Below are positions 17,517 to 25,917 of a stretch of DNA of 64,000 nucleotides, piece after piece. Position 1 is the stretch's first letter. Every line of letters starts with the position of its first letter. The stretch spans positions 124,001 through 188,000 of the forward strand of contig NZ_CP104207.1 of the NCBI RefSeq assembly GCF_025244705.1, given 5' to 3'. The position numbers were made by a program, and so were the translations under genes. Under the pieces are notes generated by a model. That model was not told where the DNA came from. It saw nothing but the letters and a program-made list of their open reading frames with translations, and searched no databases. This stretch comes from Sphingopyxis sp. PET50 (GTDB lineage Bacteria; Pseudomonadota; Alphaproteobacteria; Sphingomonadales; Sphingomonadaceae).

Positions 17517-17591
17517 GGCTCGTCCTCATCCCGTTTTTTGTTGCAACCTATAGCGGGGTTTGGGGGATGGGAAGGGGCTGGTTTCGCCCTT

Positions 17592-17635
17592 AAGGAGACA
17601 AAGGATACGGACGGACGCATCCGAATTGTCTCCTT
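17592..17635. repeat. Inverted repeat, AAGGAGACAA arms
   Basis: Perfect 10-base arms AAGGAGACAA (17592-17601) and TTGTCTCCTT (17626-17635) enclose a nested GGAT/ATCC pair, giving a stable hairpin. It sits 76 bases upstream of the DUF7064-like start. It could be a regulatory hairpin or a remnant repeat. The rest of 17517-17790 holds no gene I can support. Confidence 0.5.
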
Positions 17636-17795
17636 TGTCGCTTTAAGCGCGCAATATGGGCCGGGCTTGGAATCTGGATTCCTCGAGGCACGCGACTTGG
17701 TCATCCGACAGGGTAGACCATGGCGATGTTTTTTAGGAAAGACCTTTTGCGGGGCATCGGGCGATGTCGGGTTGCGGGCGGAAGCGGACATAAAG

Positions 17796-17921
17796 CCCCT
17801 CCCCTTCAGGGGAGGGGTTGGGGTGGGGGCCATCGGCCTTGCGCGAGGCCGACGGCCCCCACCCGCTGCGACTAGGCAGCAAGCTGCCAAGTCTCGCTGC
17901 CCTCCCCTGAAGGGGAGGGCG
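17796..17921. repeat. Compound palindromic repeat element, copy 1
   Basis: The element consists of a CCCCTCCCCTTCAGGGGAGG-type palindrome, a GGGGTGGGGGCC / GGCCCCCACCC inverted pair, the core CTGCGACTAGG...GCAAGC...CCAAGTCTCGCTGCC, then a second palindrome in opposite orientation. The same order of parts and the same core occur at 55173-55290, although the terminal palindromes differ in sequence. It therefore looks like a defined 120-125 base mobile or REPIN-like unit rather than chance GC-rich sequence. Confidence 0.75.
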
Positions 17922-17995
17922 TGACAGGATCCCCCATCCACCTTCCAGCCCGATGCCGCCGCACGGCACGCCCTCACTCGCAAGGCAAATCGCCT

Positions 17996-18045
17996 GTACC
18001 CCTCCACCAGCTTTGCTGGTCCCCCTCCCCGTGCCGGGGAGGATC
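17996..18045. repeat. Half copy of CCCTCCACCA...GGTCCCCCTCCCC repeat
   Basis: GTACCCCTCCACCAGCTTTG followed by CTGGTCCCCCTCCCC and a GGGGAGGATC end. The same unit, as an inverted pair, lies at 47769-47901 between the epimerase gene and proB. It contains a CCAGC/GCTGG hairpin and a CCCCG/CGGGG hairpin. It sits just downstream of the convergent metallophosphoesterase gene. Confidence 0.7.
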
Positions 18046-18093
18046 GGCAAGGTCCGCTCCCCGCCCCGAAGCCGTCGGGCGGGCGCCGCCTCT

Positions 18094-18942
18094 TCAATGC
18101 ACCGGCGGATCGACCGGCGGCACCGCGCCAACGGGGGCGACCGGTTCGCCCGGCTCGCGCGGCGGCAGCGCATCGGGGGGCACCGCGTCGATCTGCATGT
18201 CGGGGGTCGGCACCTTTTCGAGGTTGCGGACGCGGACGTCGATTTCGTCATCCGCGATGCGCAGCTCGTTGAAGCCCGGCGGGGTCGAGCGGAGGCGCTG
18301 CGACAGGGTGCCGGCGCCGATCATGCGGATCGGGCCGTCTTTCGTTTCCTTCACCAGGTCGAAGGCGTCGTGGACATGGCCGGTGAGCACCGCCGCCACC
18401 CCTCGCGAGGCGAGGGCGCGCAGCGCCGTCTCGCCGCCGCGGGTGAGGGCGCGGCCGCGCGTGCCCGCCTCGACGAGCGGATGGTGCGCGGTGACGAAGA
18501 CTCGCGTGCCGCGCGGCAGCGCGTCGATCGCCGCCATCGTCCTGTCGAGCGCGCTACGCGTCACCCAGCCCTTCGACCAGTCGAGCCGCCACTGCGCGCG
18601 CGCGGTGGTCTTGAGCGGGACGACCGCGACGCCTGCGAGGTCGAGCTCGCGCTCGACGAGCCGCTCGATGCGGCGGATGCGGGCGTAGGGCCAGAAGAAG
18701 CGCGCGAGGGGATTGAAATAGGGCAGGTCGTGGTTGCCGACCTCGACCGTCACCGGCACGTCGAGCCGCTCGATCCAGTCGCAGGCGGCGGCGAATTCAT
18801 GGGAGCGCGCGCGCATCGTCAGGTCGCCGGTGATCAGCACCGCGTCGGGCTGTTCGCTTTTCACGATATGCCCGAACCAGTCGATCGCGGCGCGGTCCTC
18901 CAGCCCGAAATGCAGGTCGCTGATGTGGAACAGGCGGGTCAT
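18094..18942 (-). CDS. Metallophosphoesterase (calcineurin-like)
   Basis: A 282-residue hydrolase with the full set of dimetal motifs: FHISDLHFG, VLITGDLT, EVGNHDLPYF, FVTAHHPL and VLTGHVHDAF. It is similar in layout to CpdA/Icc-type cyclic nucleotide or phospholipid phosphodiesterases. The substrate cannot be read from sequence. The C-terminus ends in a Pro/Glu-rich tail (PREPGEPVAPVGAVPPVDPP). The start overlaps the stop of the lipid-kinase-like gene by 4 bases, so a role in phospholipid turnover is plausible. Confidence 0.85.
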   Translation of the reverse strand: MTRLFHISDLHFGLEDRAAIDWFGHIVKSEQPDAVLITGDLTMRARSHEFAAACDWIERLDVPVTVEVGNHDLPYFNPLARFFWPYARIRRIERLVERELDLAGVAVVPLKTTARAQWRLDWSKGWVTRSALDRTMAAIDALPRGTRVFVTAHHPLVEAGTRGRALTRGGETALRALASRGVAAVLTGHVHDAFDLVKETKDGPIRMIGAGTLSQRLRSTPPGFNELRIADDEIDVRVRNLEKVPTPDMQIDAVPPDALPPREPGEPVAPVGAVPPVDPPVH

Positions 18943-19774
18943 GCGGTGGCGAGGAAATCGACGGCGCTCGTGGCGATCGAAAAGCGGGCGGGCGAGGGGA
19001 TTTCGCCGAGCTCGCCGTCATATTCGAGGCTGATCGGCGCCTCGCTTTCGAGCAGGATCGTCCCGGCGGTCGCAAGTCGCTCGCTCGGCCCGTCGCGGAA
19101 ATCGCCGCCGAGCCAGGCGAGGCCATGGCGCAGCACGTCCGCCGTGCCCTCGGTCATTATGCCGTCGGCGGCGATGCCCTGTTCGGTCGGGGTCAGGATG
19201 ACGGCCGGGTAGGTCTTGTCCTGACCCGCGATGCCGACGCCGGGCGCGTTCAGCATGGTGTCGAGCGCCTCGGGCGCGGCGCGGCTCGCCTCGATCAGCC
19301 CGTCCTGCCGCATCGTCTCGCGCACCTCGGCCCAGCGCGTCGCGGGGCTCGGCGACGATGGTGATGAACGCCTCGCCACCCTCGGACCTGATGGTCGGGA
19401 TCGGGCGCCGCAGCGGCCCTTGCCCGCGAGCGCGTCGGCGAGAATGTCGGGCGCGGAGCGGTCGCCATGGAGCTGTTTCGACAGGAGGTTGAGCGTGCCG
19501 CCGGGCAGCGGCAGCAAAGCGCCGTCCCAGCCCGCCGCCTTGCTCGCGGCGGCGTTGATCGTGCCGTCGCCGGTCCACACGAGCAGCAGGTCGATGCCCT
19601 GCCGGCGCAACGCATCGGCGTCGGGAATATCGGCATCGGGCAGCGCGAAGGTCGCGGCGAGCGGCGCGCCGCAGCGGTGCGGCAGGCATCCTCGATCGCG
19701 TCGCGGGTCGCGGGGTCGAAGCTGCCGCTCTGGTCGTTGCAGATCAGCGCGGGGCGGGTGAAGGCATTGGTCAT
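18939..19774 (-). CDS. Diacylglycerol-kinase-family lipid kinase (three frameshifts)
   Basis: When joined over breaks near 19671, 19411 and 19349, a protein of about 278 residues results. It begins TRPALICNDQSGSFDPATRD, then has the ATP-binding VWTGDGTINAAASKAAGWDG and LLPLPGGTLNLLSKQL of the DAGKc fold. It continues RPIPTIRSEGGEAFITIVA and ends EYDGELGEI...FSIATSAVDFLA. Each break restores to GCCGGC (for example GTCGCCGAGCCCC to GTCGCCGGCCCC). The enzyme would phosphorylate a lipid such as diacylglycerol or sphingosine, which would suit a sphingolipid-making bacterium, but the substrate is not proven. It is coupled to the metallophosphoesterase. Confidence 0.72.
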
Positions 19775-19858
19775 CTCCCGTTCCTACGCACGAGCCGCGA
19801 AAAGGTGGCGGCTTGTTCGGCGGCGCATCGCCCTGTAGGGCGCGGGCGAGAGGGGCCC

Positions 19859-20806
19859 ATGGATAAGCCAGTCAAGGGACAGCGGCGGTTGATCAAATAT
19901 CTGATAGTCATCGGCCTGCTGATCCTGTTGTTCGGCGGCGGCACGCGGCTGGTCGTCGCGGGCGGTGCCAAATCGCTCAATCTCGGCGACAAATGGCTCG
20001 GCGACGGCGAGGGCGCGACGCTGCAGGTGGCGGGCCAGCCCTATGGCGAGGGGCCGCGTCGCAAGCTCGATATCTGGGTGCCGCACGGGCACGCGGAAAA
20101 GTGATCGGCTGCCGGTGATCGTCTGGCTCTATGGCGGCGGCTGGTACAGCGGCGCGCGGGGCGATTACGGGTTTGCGGGACGGGCTTTCGCGAAACAGGG
20201 CTTCGTCGTCGTGATCCCCGATTATCGCATCGTGCCCGAGGGGCATTGGCCCGATTTCCTGGAGGATAGCGCGGCGGCGGTGGCGTGGACCGAGCGGCAT
20301 ATCGGTGACTATGGCGGCGATGCGCGGCGGATCGCGCTCGCGGGCCATTCGGCGGGCGCCTATAATGCGGTGATGATCGCGCTCGACCCGCAGTGGATGG
20401 CGGCGGCGGGCAGCGATGCGTCGCATATTCGCGGTGTCGCGGCGCTGGCTAAGCCCTTATGATTTCCTGCCCTTTGAAAAGGGCGGGCGCGCCGATGTCG
20501 CGATGGGCGATATAAGGCCGCTCGAACGCACCCAGCCGATCAGTTTCGTGCGGCCCGATGCGCCGCCGCTGTGGCTCGGCCATGGCACCGCCGACACGGT
20601 GGTGCGGGTGCGCAACAGCCAGAATCTGGCGGCGGCGATGACCAGGGCTCGGCGGGTCGGCGCAGCTTCGCACCTATGACGGGTTGAACCACAACGACCT
20701 CGTCATGGCGCTGACCGGGCCGCTTGCCTGGAAGGGGCCGATCCTGACCGAGGCGAGCGACTTCCTGCGCGGCACGACCGCGAAGCGGGTGGCGGCCGCG
20801 CAATGA
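19859..20806 (+). CDS. Membrane-anchored alpha/beta hydrolase, esterase type (three frameshifts)
   Basis: A protein of about 315 residues after joining frames at about 20103, 20450 and 20655. An N-terminal helix (LIVIGLLILLFGGG) anchors it. The hydrolase part has the oxyanion motif VWLYGGGWYSG, nucleophile elbow LAGHSAGAYNAV, acid residue in HGTADTVV and histidine in YDGLNHNDLV: a complete BD-FAE/carboxylesterase triad. The middle break restores to CTGGCCGGCCC, giving the usual AGPYDF segment. The stop overlaps the nucleotidyltransferase ATG (ATGA at 20803). The substrate is unknown. Confidence 0.72.
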
Positions 20807-21573
20807 CCCGCACGATTCCGGCGATCGTGATGGCGGGCAGCCAGCCCGGCCCCGACCCCTTGCTCGGCGGCACGGGCGTGTCGACCAAGGCGCTGCTGCC
20901 GATCGCGGGGCGGCCGATGCTCGTGCATGTCGCCGCCGCGCTGCGGGCCTCGCCGCGCGTGGGGCCGATCACGATATTGGCGCAGGACAGCGCCGAGCTG
21001 GCGGCCGAGCCGGGACTGGCCGGACTCGCCGACCTGCGCTTTGCGGATTCGGGACAGGGGATCAGCAGCTCGCTCGCCGCGGCGCTGCCGCCGGGCGACG
21101 ATCCGGTGCTGGTGACCACCGCCGACAATGTGCTGCTGACCCCCGCGATGATCGAGGAGTTTCTGGGCGGTGCCGAGGGGAGCGACGTCGCGGTGGCGAT
21201 GGTCGAGCGTGAGGTGCTGCTGGCGCGTTATCCCGAATCGAAGCGCACCTGGCTGAAATTCCGCGGCGGCTGGTGGTCGGGGGCGAATATGTTCCGCCTG
21301 CGCGGACGGCGTGTTTTGCCTTTGCTCGACTTCTGGGGGCGGATCGAGCGCGACCGCAAGAAGGGGCTCAAAATCATCGCGGCCTTCGGGCCATGGCTGC
21401 TGATCGGGGCGCTGTTGCGGCTGTTCACGATCCAGCAGGGGGTATCGCGCGCCGGGCTGCGGTTCGGCTTGAATGCGACGGTGGTGCCGATGTCGGCGCC
21501 CGAGGCGTGTATCGATGCCGACAAGCCGGCGGATATCGAACTGATCGAGAAGATCATGGCGGGGCGCGACTAA
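20803..21573 (+). CDS. Nucleotidyltransferase family protein (MobA-like fold)
   Basis: A 256-residue cytoplasmic protein. It opens IPAIVMAGSQPG..., has VSTKALLPIAGRPMLVHVAA (the phosphate- and metal-binding region of sugar-1-phosphate or molybdopterin nucleotidyltransferases) and the acidic TTADNVLLTP. The first glycine-rich loop is longer than in MobA (PGPDPLLGG), so the substrate is unclear. A hydrophobic stretch (FGPWLLIGALLRLF) in the C-terminal third is unusual. It is coupled to the upstream esterase gene by a 4-base overlap, and it is followed by a palindromic repeat pair. Confidence 0.65.
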   Translation: MTRTIPAIVMAGSQPGPDPLLGGTGVSTKALLPIAGRPMLVHVAAALRASPRVGPITILAQDSAELAAEPGLAGLADLRFADSGQGISSSLAAALPPGDDPVLVTTADNVLLTPAMIEEFLGGAEGSDVAVAMVEREVLLARYPESKRTWLKFRGGWWSGANMFRLRGRRVLPLLDFWGRIERDRKKGLKIIAAFGPWLLIGALLRLFTIQQGVSRAGLRFGLNATVVPMSAPEACIDADKPADIELIEKIMAGRD

Positions 21574-21581
21574 AAAGCTGC

Positions 21582-21668
21582 GTGCTCCCGCGAAGGCGGG
21601 AGCCCATCTCCGGACGGCGCCAGTTTGAACCGGCGGGAGATGGGTCCCCGCCTTCGCGGGGACACACG
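21582..21668. repeat. Inverted pair of 30-base repeat units (empty pair 1)
   Basis: The left unit GTGCTCCCGCGAAGGCGGGA plus GCCCATCTCC is matched on the other strand by a right unit reading GTCCCCGCGAAGGCGGGGAC plus CCATCTCC. Each unit is itself a hairpin around GCGAAGGC. The two units face each other across about 22 bases. The same pair architecture occurs at 24945-25050, 35265-35665 and 38517-38584. Confidence 0.85.
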
Positions 21669-21676
21669 AAAATGGA

Positions 21677-22366
21677 TCAGACCTTGGCCAGCGCCCGGTC
21701 CACCGCCGCTGTCGCCAGCGCCAGCTCTTCCGCATAGGGAATCGTCGCGTCGATATCGACGATCGGCGCGCCGTTGAACGTCAGCAGCGGCACCGTCCCG
21801 ACCTTGCGCGTGATCAGCGCGCGGTCGTGGTCGGGCTTGCGCGCCATTACCGTGTCGACATCGACGTGCAGGCGGATGACCAGCGTCGGTTTATATGCCG
21901 CCATCTCGGCGTAGAGCGCGCGCTCCTCGGCCTGCATCGCGGCAAGGCGCGGGGTGGTCGCGACGCCTGCGAGGATCGGGCCGTCGTGGAGGCCGGGAAC
22001 CTCGAGCTGCGGATAGCGGTCGGTGACGATCACCTTGCCCGCGCGGCGCTGGTTCAGCAGGGCGTCGAACCTGGCGCGGCGTTTCCTCGACTTGTTCAGG
22101 GCATAGCGGGCGGCGATCAGGCCGGGGATCGGCTCGCCGGGTTCGCGGAGCCTGTCGGCGATGCCGTCGAGGAAGCGGTGCAGCGGCGGGCCGATGATCG
22201 GCCAGCGCCCGATGCGCCGTCCCTGCTCGCCCGAACCGAGGCCGAGATAGCCGCTCTCCGCCGCGCGGGTCTGCCGGATATGCGCGAGCAGATCCGCCGA
22301 CAGGGTCGATTTGCCCGACCCGTCGCTGCCGACGACGGCGATCAGGGGAGCGAAGTCGCCCCCCAT
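21677..22366 (-). CDS. P-loop nucleoside/thymidylate-kinase-like protein
   Basis: A 229-residue protein with Walker A in LIAVVGSDGSGKSTLSADLL and a DRYP motif (VIVTDRYPQLEVPG) as in thymidylate kinases. A late arginine-rich lid region (MARKPDHDRALITRK) follows. It is not the housekeeping Tmk, since the dTMP-pocket residues are not clear and the middle is rich in Arg (NKSRKRRARFDALLNQRRAG). The substrate is unknown. It lies 4 bases downstream of the ICMT-like gene on the same strand, which suggests an operon. Confidence 0.7.
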   Translation of the reverse strand: MGGDFAPLIAVVGSDGSGKSTLSADLLAHIRQTRAAESGYLGLGSGEQGRRIGRWPIIGPPLHRFLDGIADRLREPGEPIPGLIAARYALNKSRKRRARFDALLNQRRAGKVIVTDRYPQLEVPGLHDGPILAGVATTPRLAAMQAEERALYAEMAAYKPTLVIRLHVDVDTVMARKPDHDRALITRKVGTVPLLTFNGAPIVDIDATIPYAEELALATAAVDRALAKV

Positions 22367-22370
22367 GAAA

Positions 22371-23111
22371 TCAGCTCAGTTCCTTGAAGAAACCGGCCAT
22401 CTTCAGCCCGCCGATGATGAAGCGGACGACGACGAGCGCGGCAAAAGCATAGACCCAGTTCCACTGCGCCGGGGTCAGCGCGTCGAAGTGGAAGTCGAGG
22501 CGCGCGAACCAGGTCAGGAAGACGGTCGTCGCGAGCAGGAACAGCTTGTTCTGTTCGCGCCAGATCATGCGCTTCCACCAGAAGGGATATTTGGGCTTCA
22601 CCCAGCCGTGGAGGCGCGGGAGGAGCGCGGGGACATCCTTTGCCCATTCGGCATGCGCGGCGCCGAATTTCTCGCGCAGAAACTCTTCCTCATAGATCGA
22701 GATGCGCTCGTAGATCAGAACGCCGAGCAGGAAGACGATCGCGCCGAACACCCAGCTGCCCGAGAGCATGGCGAGGCCGGTGAAATTGAGGATGCGGCCG
22801 ACATAGAGCGGGTTGCGCACCAGGCTGTAGGGGCCGGTGGTGTTGAGCTCGCTGGCTTCCGCCGCGACCTTGGCGCGGCCCGAGGTGCCGAGCGCGGCCC
22901 AGCCGCTGGTGAAGACGCGGACGATCGCGCCCGCGCTGGCGACGCCGAGCGACAGCCAGAACCACGCGCAGTCGCCGAAAGGAGTCTTGAACGGACCCCA
23001 ATCCTTGCTGCACCAGGCGATCAGCACCGAAATCGCGATGGTGATGTAGATATAGGTGCCGCGAATGAAAAAGAGGCGCTTGCCGCTGCGGGCGAGTTCG
23101 GTCTGGTACAT
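22371..23111 (-). CDS. ICMT/PEMT-type membrane methyltransferase
   Basis: A 246-residue integral membrane protein with about six helices. The signature segment TTGPYSLVRNPLYVGRILNF, followed by YEEEFLREKFGAAHAEW, is that of isoprenylcysteine carboxyl methyltransferase-like and phospholipid methyltransferases, in which the second segment helps form the S-adenosylmethionine pocket. In bacteria the acceptor is usually unknown. The C-terminal third (RLHGWVKPKYPFWWKRMIW then two helices) is longer than in the shortest members. It is followed by the kinase-like gene and preceded by a flippase gene across a repeat. Confidence 0.78.
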   Translation of the reverse strand: MYQTELARSGKRLFFIRGTYIYITIAISVLIAWCSKDWGPFKTPFGDCAWFWLSLGVASAGAIVRVFTSGWAALGTSGRAKVAAEASELNTTGPYSLVRNPLYVGRILNFTGLAMLSGSWVFGAIVFLLGVLIYERISIYEEEFLREKFGAAHAEWAKDVPALLPRLHGWVKPKYPFWWKRMIWREQNKLFLLATTVFLTWFARLDFHFDALTPAQWNWVYAFAALVVVRFIIGGLKMAGFFKELS

Positions 23112-23215
23112 GGGTTCCGCCTGTTGGCCGCCGATGCGGCGTCAGAATAAGGTGGCACCCCTCTAGCGATTTTTGCGGCCAAATTAAGACCCAAGTGAAA
23201 ACGCAAATCCAAAAA

Positions 23216-23343
23216 CCCGTTTGCCCTGAGCTTGTCGAAGCCTGTCCCGAGCGCCTGCCTTGGCAGGCAGTCGAAGGGGGCCGTCCTTTCTTTCCGCGGC
23301 TCCAAAAGGAAAGAACGGTGCTTCGACAAGCGCAGCACGAACG
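23216..23343. repeat. CTGAGCTTGTCGAAG dispersed inverted repeat
   Basis: CGTTTGCCCTGAGCTTGTCG...AAGC on the left and GCTTCGACAAGCGCAGCACG...AACGG on the right form long imperfect arms. An inner pair is CCTTTCTTTCC / GGAAAGAACGG. A related fragment (CCTTCGACTGCCTTGCAGGC) lies inside the 41994 element. It fills most of the 255 bases between the ICMT-like and flippase genes; I see no gene there. Confidence 0.65.
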
Positions 23344-23366
23344 GATGAGAGGATGGGCTTGGCGGA

Positions 23367-24899
23367 TCAGGAAACCAGCCGCAGCTTGCGCGCCGTCTTG
23401 CCGAGCGAGGCGCGGTCGGCGTGGGGGAGGGCGAAGCGCAGCGACAGCCAGATCGCCGCGAGTGCGAGCAGGACGATGAGCGGCAGCGCGGCGGCGTCGG
23501 GCAGGCGTCCGGCGAGCAGGGCCGCGCCGCCCGCGACCAGGGTGATGGCGATCCCGCGCAGCGCGACGCCGGGAAACTGGTGATCGAAGGGGTGGAGCTT
23601 TTCGCCCGTCGCCAGCTGGAGCATCGGGATGCCGCCCATCACGACGAGCCCGATCGACATGGCGAGCGTCACCCCGGTGAGCGCGTCCATATGGCCGACG
23701 ATCAGCCAGCCCGCGCCGACCGCGACGATCACCCCGACGATACTGGCGGTGAGCTGGTGACGGAAGGCCGCGACGACCTGAAGCACCGGCAGCGAGATGC
23801 CGAGCACCGCCTCGGCCGCGCGCGCGAAGAGCAGGATGACGACCGCCGCCTGCGCGATCCTCGCCTCGGCGCCGAACAGGCTGAGCAAAGGCGCGCTGCC
23901 CGCCGCGAGCACTGCGGCGAGCGGCAGGGCGATCGCCATGATCAGCCGCGTCGCATAGGCATAGATGTCGGCGACCTGCGCGCGGTCAGCCCGCTCGGCG
24001 CTCGCGGCCAGTGGCGCGAGGACATAGACGAAGGCGATGCGCACGAGCTGGACGACGCTCGACAGCTTGCGCGCGATGGTGAACAGGCCCGCCGCCGCCG
24101 CGCCCGCCGCGCCGGGCAGGATCAGGTTGAGCACCAGCGCCGGGGCGTCGCCGAACAGGCGCGCGATGACGTTCGACGGCAGGATCGAGAGGCCGGCCCA
24201 GAAGGTGTTCCGCGCCGTCTCGCCGCCGCGCCCGCCGCGCAGCAGTTCGCCGAAGACATAATAGCGCCGCAGCAGCCGGACGCAGAGGATCGCGGTGATG
24301 CCGAGTGAGCAGAGATGCGCGATGAACAGGCCCTTGAGCCCGAGGCCGCCGGCGAAGAACAGGCCCGCGAAGACCAGCCGCATGATCTGTTCCCAGACGA
24401 TGCGCAGGCGGATTTCGGCGCCGAACACCATGCGCGCGCGCATGGCGCTGGTCGCGATCTCGACAAAAGCCCAGAGCGGCAGAGCCCAGACGAAGAGCTG
24501 GATCGCGGGAACGACGAGCGGCCGGTCCTTTGCCGCGACGTTGAGGTAGGGCGCGAGATCGGCGGCGAAGACGGCGATCAGCGCCGCGACGATCAGGCAG
24601 GGGCCGACGCCCCACAGCATCGCGGTGCGCAGCGCCGCGGCGGCATCGGCGTCGCTCGCCGATTGCGGCACGGTGCGCTGCATCGCGCTGGTCATGCCGA
24701 GGTCGAAGAGATTTTCGAGCAGGTTGATCGTCGCCCACAGTACCGCATAAAGACCATAGCCTGCGAGCCCGAACATCAGCACGTACAGCGGCTGCGCGAC
24801 GATTTCGACCACCGCGCCCAGCCGTGCGAGCACGGTCGTGCCGAGCCCGCGCGCGACGTGGCGGCTGGTGACGGCGGGGGCGGGGGTGTCGTCGCTCAT
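23367..24899 (-). CDS. Wzx/MOP-type flippase
   Basis: A 510-residue inner-membrane protein with about 12-14 hydrophobic helices, of the polysaccharide transporter/MATE-like superfamily that flips lipid-linked saccharides to the periplasm. It starts MSDDTPAPAVTSRHVARGLG; the helix-rich body includes GYGLYAVLWATINLLENLFD. I start at 24899. Upstream in-frame sequence runs into the repeat at 24945 and is not coding. It may belong with the methyltransferase and kinase genes downstream, but no glycosyltransferase is next to it. Confidence 0.8.
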   Translation of the reverse strand: MSDDTPAPAVTSRHVARGLGTTVLARLGAVVEIVAQPLYVLMFGLAGYGLYAVLWATINLLENLFDLGMTSAMQRTVPQSASDADAAAALRTAMLWGVGPCLIVAALIAVFAADLAPYLNVAAKDRPLVVPAIQLFVWALPLWAFVEIATSAMRARMVFGAEIRLRIVWEQIMRLVFAGLFFAGGLGLKGLFIAHLCSLGITAILCVRLLRRYYVFGELLRGGRGGETARNTFWAGLSILPSNVIARLFGDAPALVLNLILPGAAGAAAAGLFTIARKLSSVVQLVRIAFVYVLAPLAASAERADRAQVADIYAYATRLIMAIALPLAAVLAAGSAPLLSLFGAEARIAQAAVVILLFARAAEAVLGISLPVLQVVAAFRHQLTASIVGVIVAVGAGWLIVGHMDALTGVTLAMSIGLVVMGGIPMLQLATGEKLHPFDHQFPGVALRGIAITLVAGGAALLAGRLPDAAALPLIVLLALAAIWLSLRFALPHADRASLGKTARKLRLVS

Positions 24900-24944
24900 T
24901 GCGGCGCCAGTAGCGATTGTTGGACAAGGAAGAAAGCGGGCATC

Positions 24945-25050
24945 GTGCCCCTGCGGAGGCAGGGGCCTATCACCGGACCGTTCGGCATGAAACGCCCGGC
25001 GGCGGCGGAGTCCGCGGGCAGGAGATGGGCCCCTGCCTCCGCAGGGGCAC
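24945..25050. repeat. Inverted pair of 30-base repeat units (empty pair 2)
   Basis: The left unit reads GTGCCCCTGCGGAGGCAGGG GCCTATCACC. The right unit read on the other strand is GTGCCCCTGCGGAGGCAGGG GCCCATCTCCTG. A 45-base GC-rich spacer lies between. Both units share the compensating change GAA to GGA in the loop, showing that they evolve as a pair. It lies between the flippase start and the sdhB start. Confidence 0.85.
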
Positions 25051-25134
25051 AGGAAGTTTTTTGCCTCCAACAACCCTTGCCCCCGCCGCGCAACGGGTCT
25101 AGTCCGACCGCGACTGCACAGGGGAGCCGCAACG

Positions 25135-25917
25135 ATGGCCGAATTTCGTTTGCCCAAGAACAGCCGCCTGCAAAAGGGCGGCCAGACCCACAAGGCCGAA
25201 GGCGCGACGCGGGTCCGCAAGTTCAAGGTCTATCGCTACGACCCCGACAAGGGCGAGAATCCGCATTACGACAATTTCGAGATCGACCTCGACAAATGCG
25301 GCCCGATGGTGCTCGACGCGCTCATCAAGATGAAGAGCGAGCAGGATTCGACACTGACCTTCCGCCGCTCGTGCCGCGAGGGCATCTGCGGCAGCTGTTC
25401 GATGAACATGAACGGCAAGAACGGCCTCGCCTGCACCACCGCGATCGAGGATCTGAAGGGCGATATCCGCATCACCCCGCTGCCGTCGATGGACGTCATC
25501 AAGGACCTCGTCCCCGACTTCACGCATTTCTATGCGCAATATGCCTCGATCGAACCCTGGCTGAAGACCAAGACGACGACGCCGAGCGGCAAGGAACGGC
25601 TGCAGTCGCCCGAAGAGCGCGAAAAGCTCGACGGACTCTATGAGTGCATCCTGTGCGCCTGCTGCTCGACCAGCTGCCCCAGCTACTGGTGGAACAGCGA
25701 CAAGTTCCTGGGCCCGGCGATCCTGCTCCAGGCCTATCGCTGGCTGGCCGACAGCCGCGACGAGATGACCGGCGAGCGGCTCGACGAGCTGGAAGATCCC
25801 TTCCGCCTCTATCGCTGCCACACGATCATGAACTGCTCTAACGCCTGCCCCAAGGGGCTGAGCCCGGCGCGCGCGATCGCCGAGATCAAGAAGCTGGAAG
25901 CCGAGCGGCAGGTCTGA
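25135..25917 (+). CDS. sdhB: Succinate dehydrogenase iron-sulfur subunit
   Basis: A 260-residue subunit carrying electrons from the flavoprotein to quinone in complex II. The [2Fe-2S] ligands are in [20 protein letters not shown], the [4Fe-4S] ligands in [16 protein letters not shown], and the [3Fe-4S] ligands in [15 protein letters not shown]. The length is normal. The usual partners sdhC, sdhD and sdhA are not next to it: the upstream gene is a flippase on the other strand. Its stop overlaps the next ATG (TGATG), coupling it to an MBL-fold gene. Confidence 0.96.
   Translation: MAEFRLPKNSRLQKGGQTHKAEGATRVRKFKVYRYDPDKGENPHYDNFEIDLDKCGPMVLDALIKMKSEQDSTLTFRRSCREGICGSCSMNMNGKNGLACTTAIEDLKGDIRITPLPSMDVIKDLVPDFTHFYAQYASIEPWLKTKTTTPSGKERLQSPEEREKLDGLYECILCACCSTSCPSYWWNSDKFLGPAILLQAYRWLADSRDEMTGERLDELEDPFRLYRCHTIMNCSNACPKGLSPARAIAEIKKLEAERQV

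Noticed and set aside
17650-17790. A possible small gene starting ATGTTTTTTAGGAAAG at about 17722
   Set aside because: The frame runs straight into the repeat element and has no recognisable domain or ribosome-binding site.
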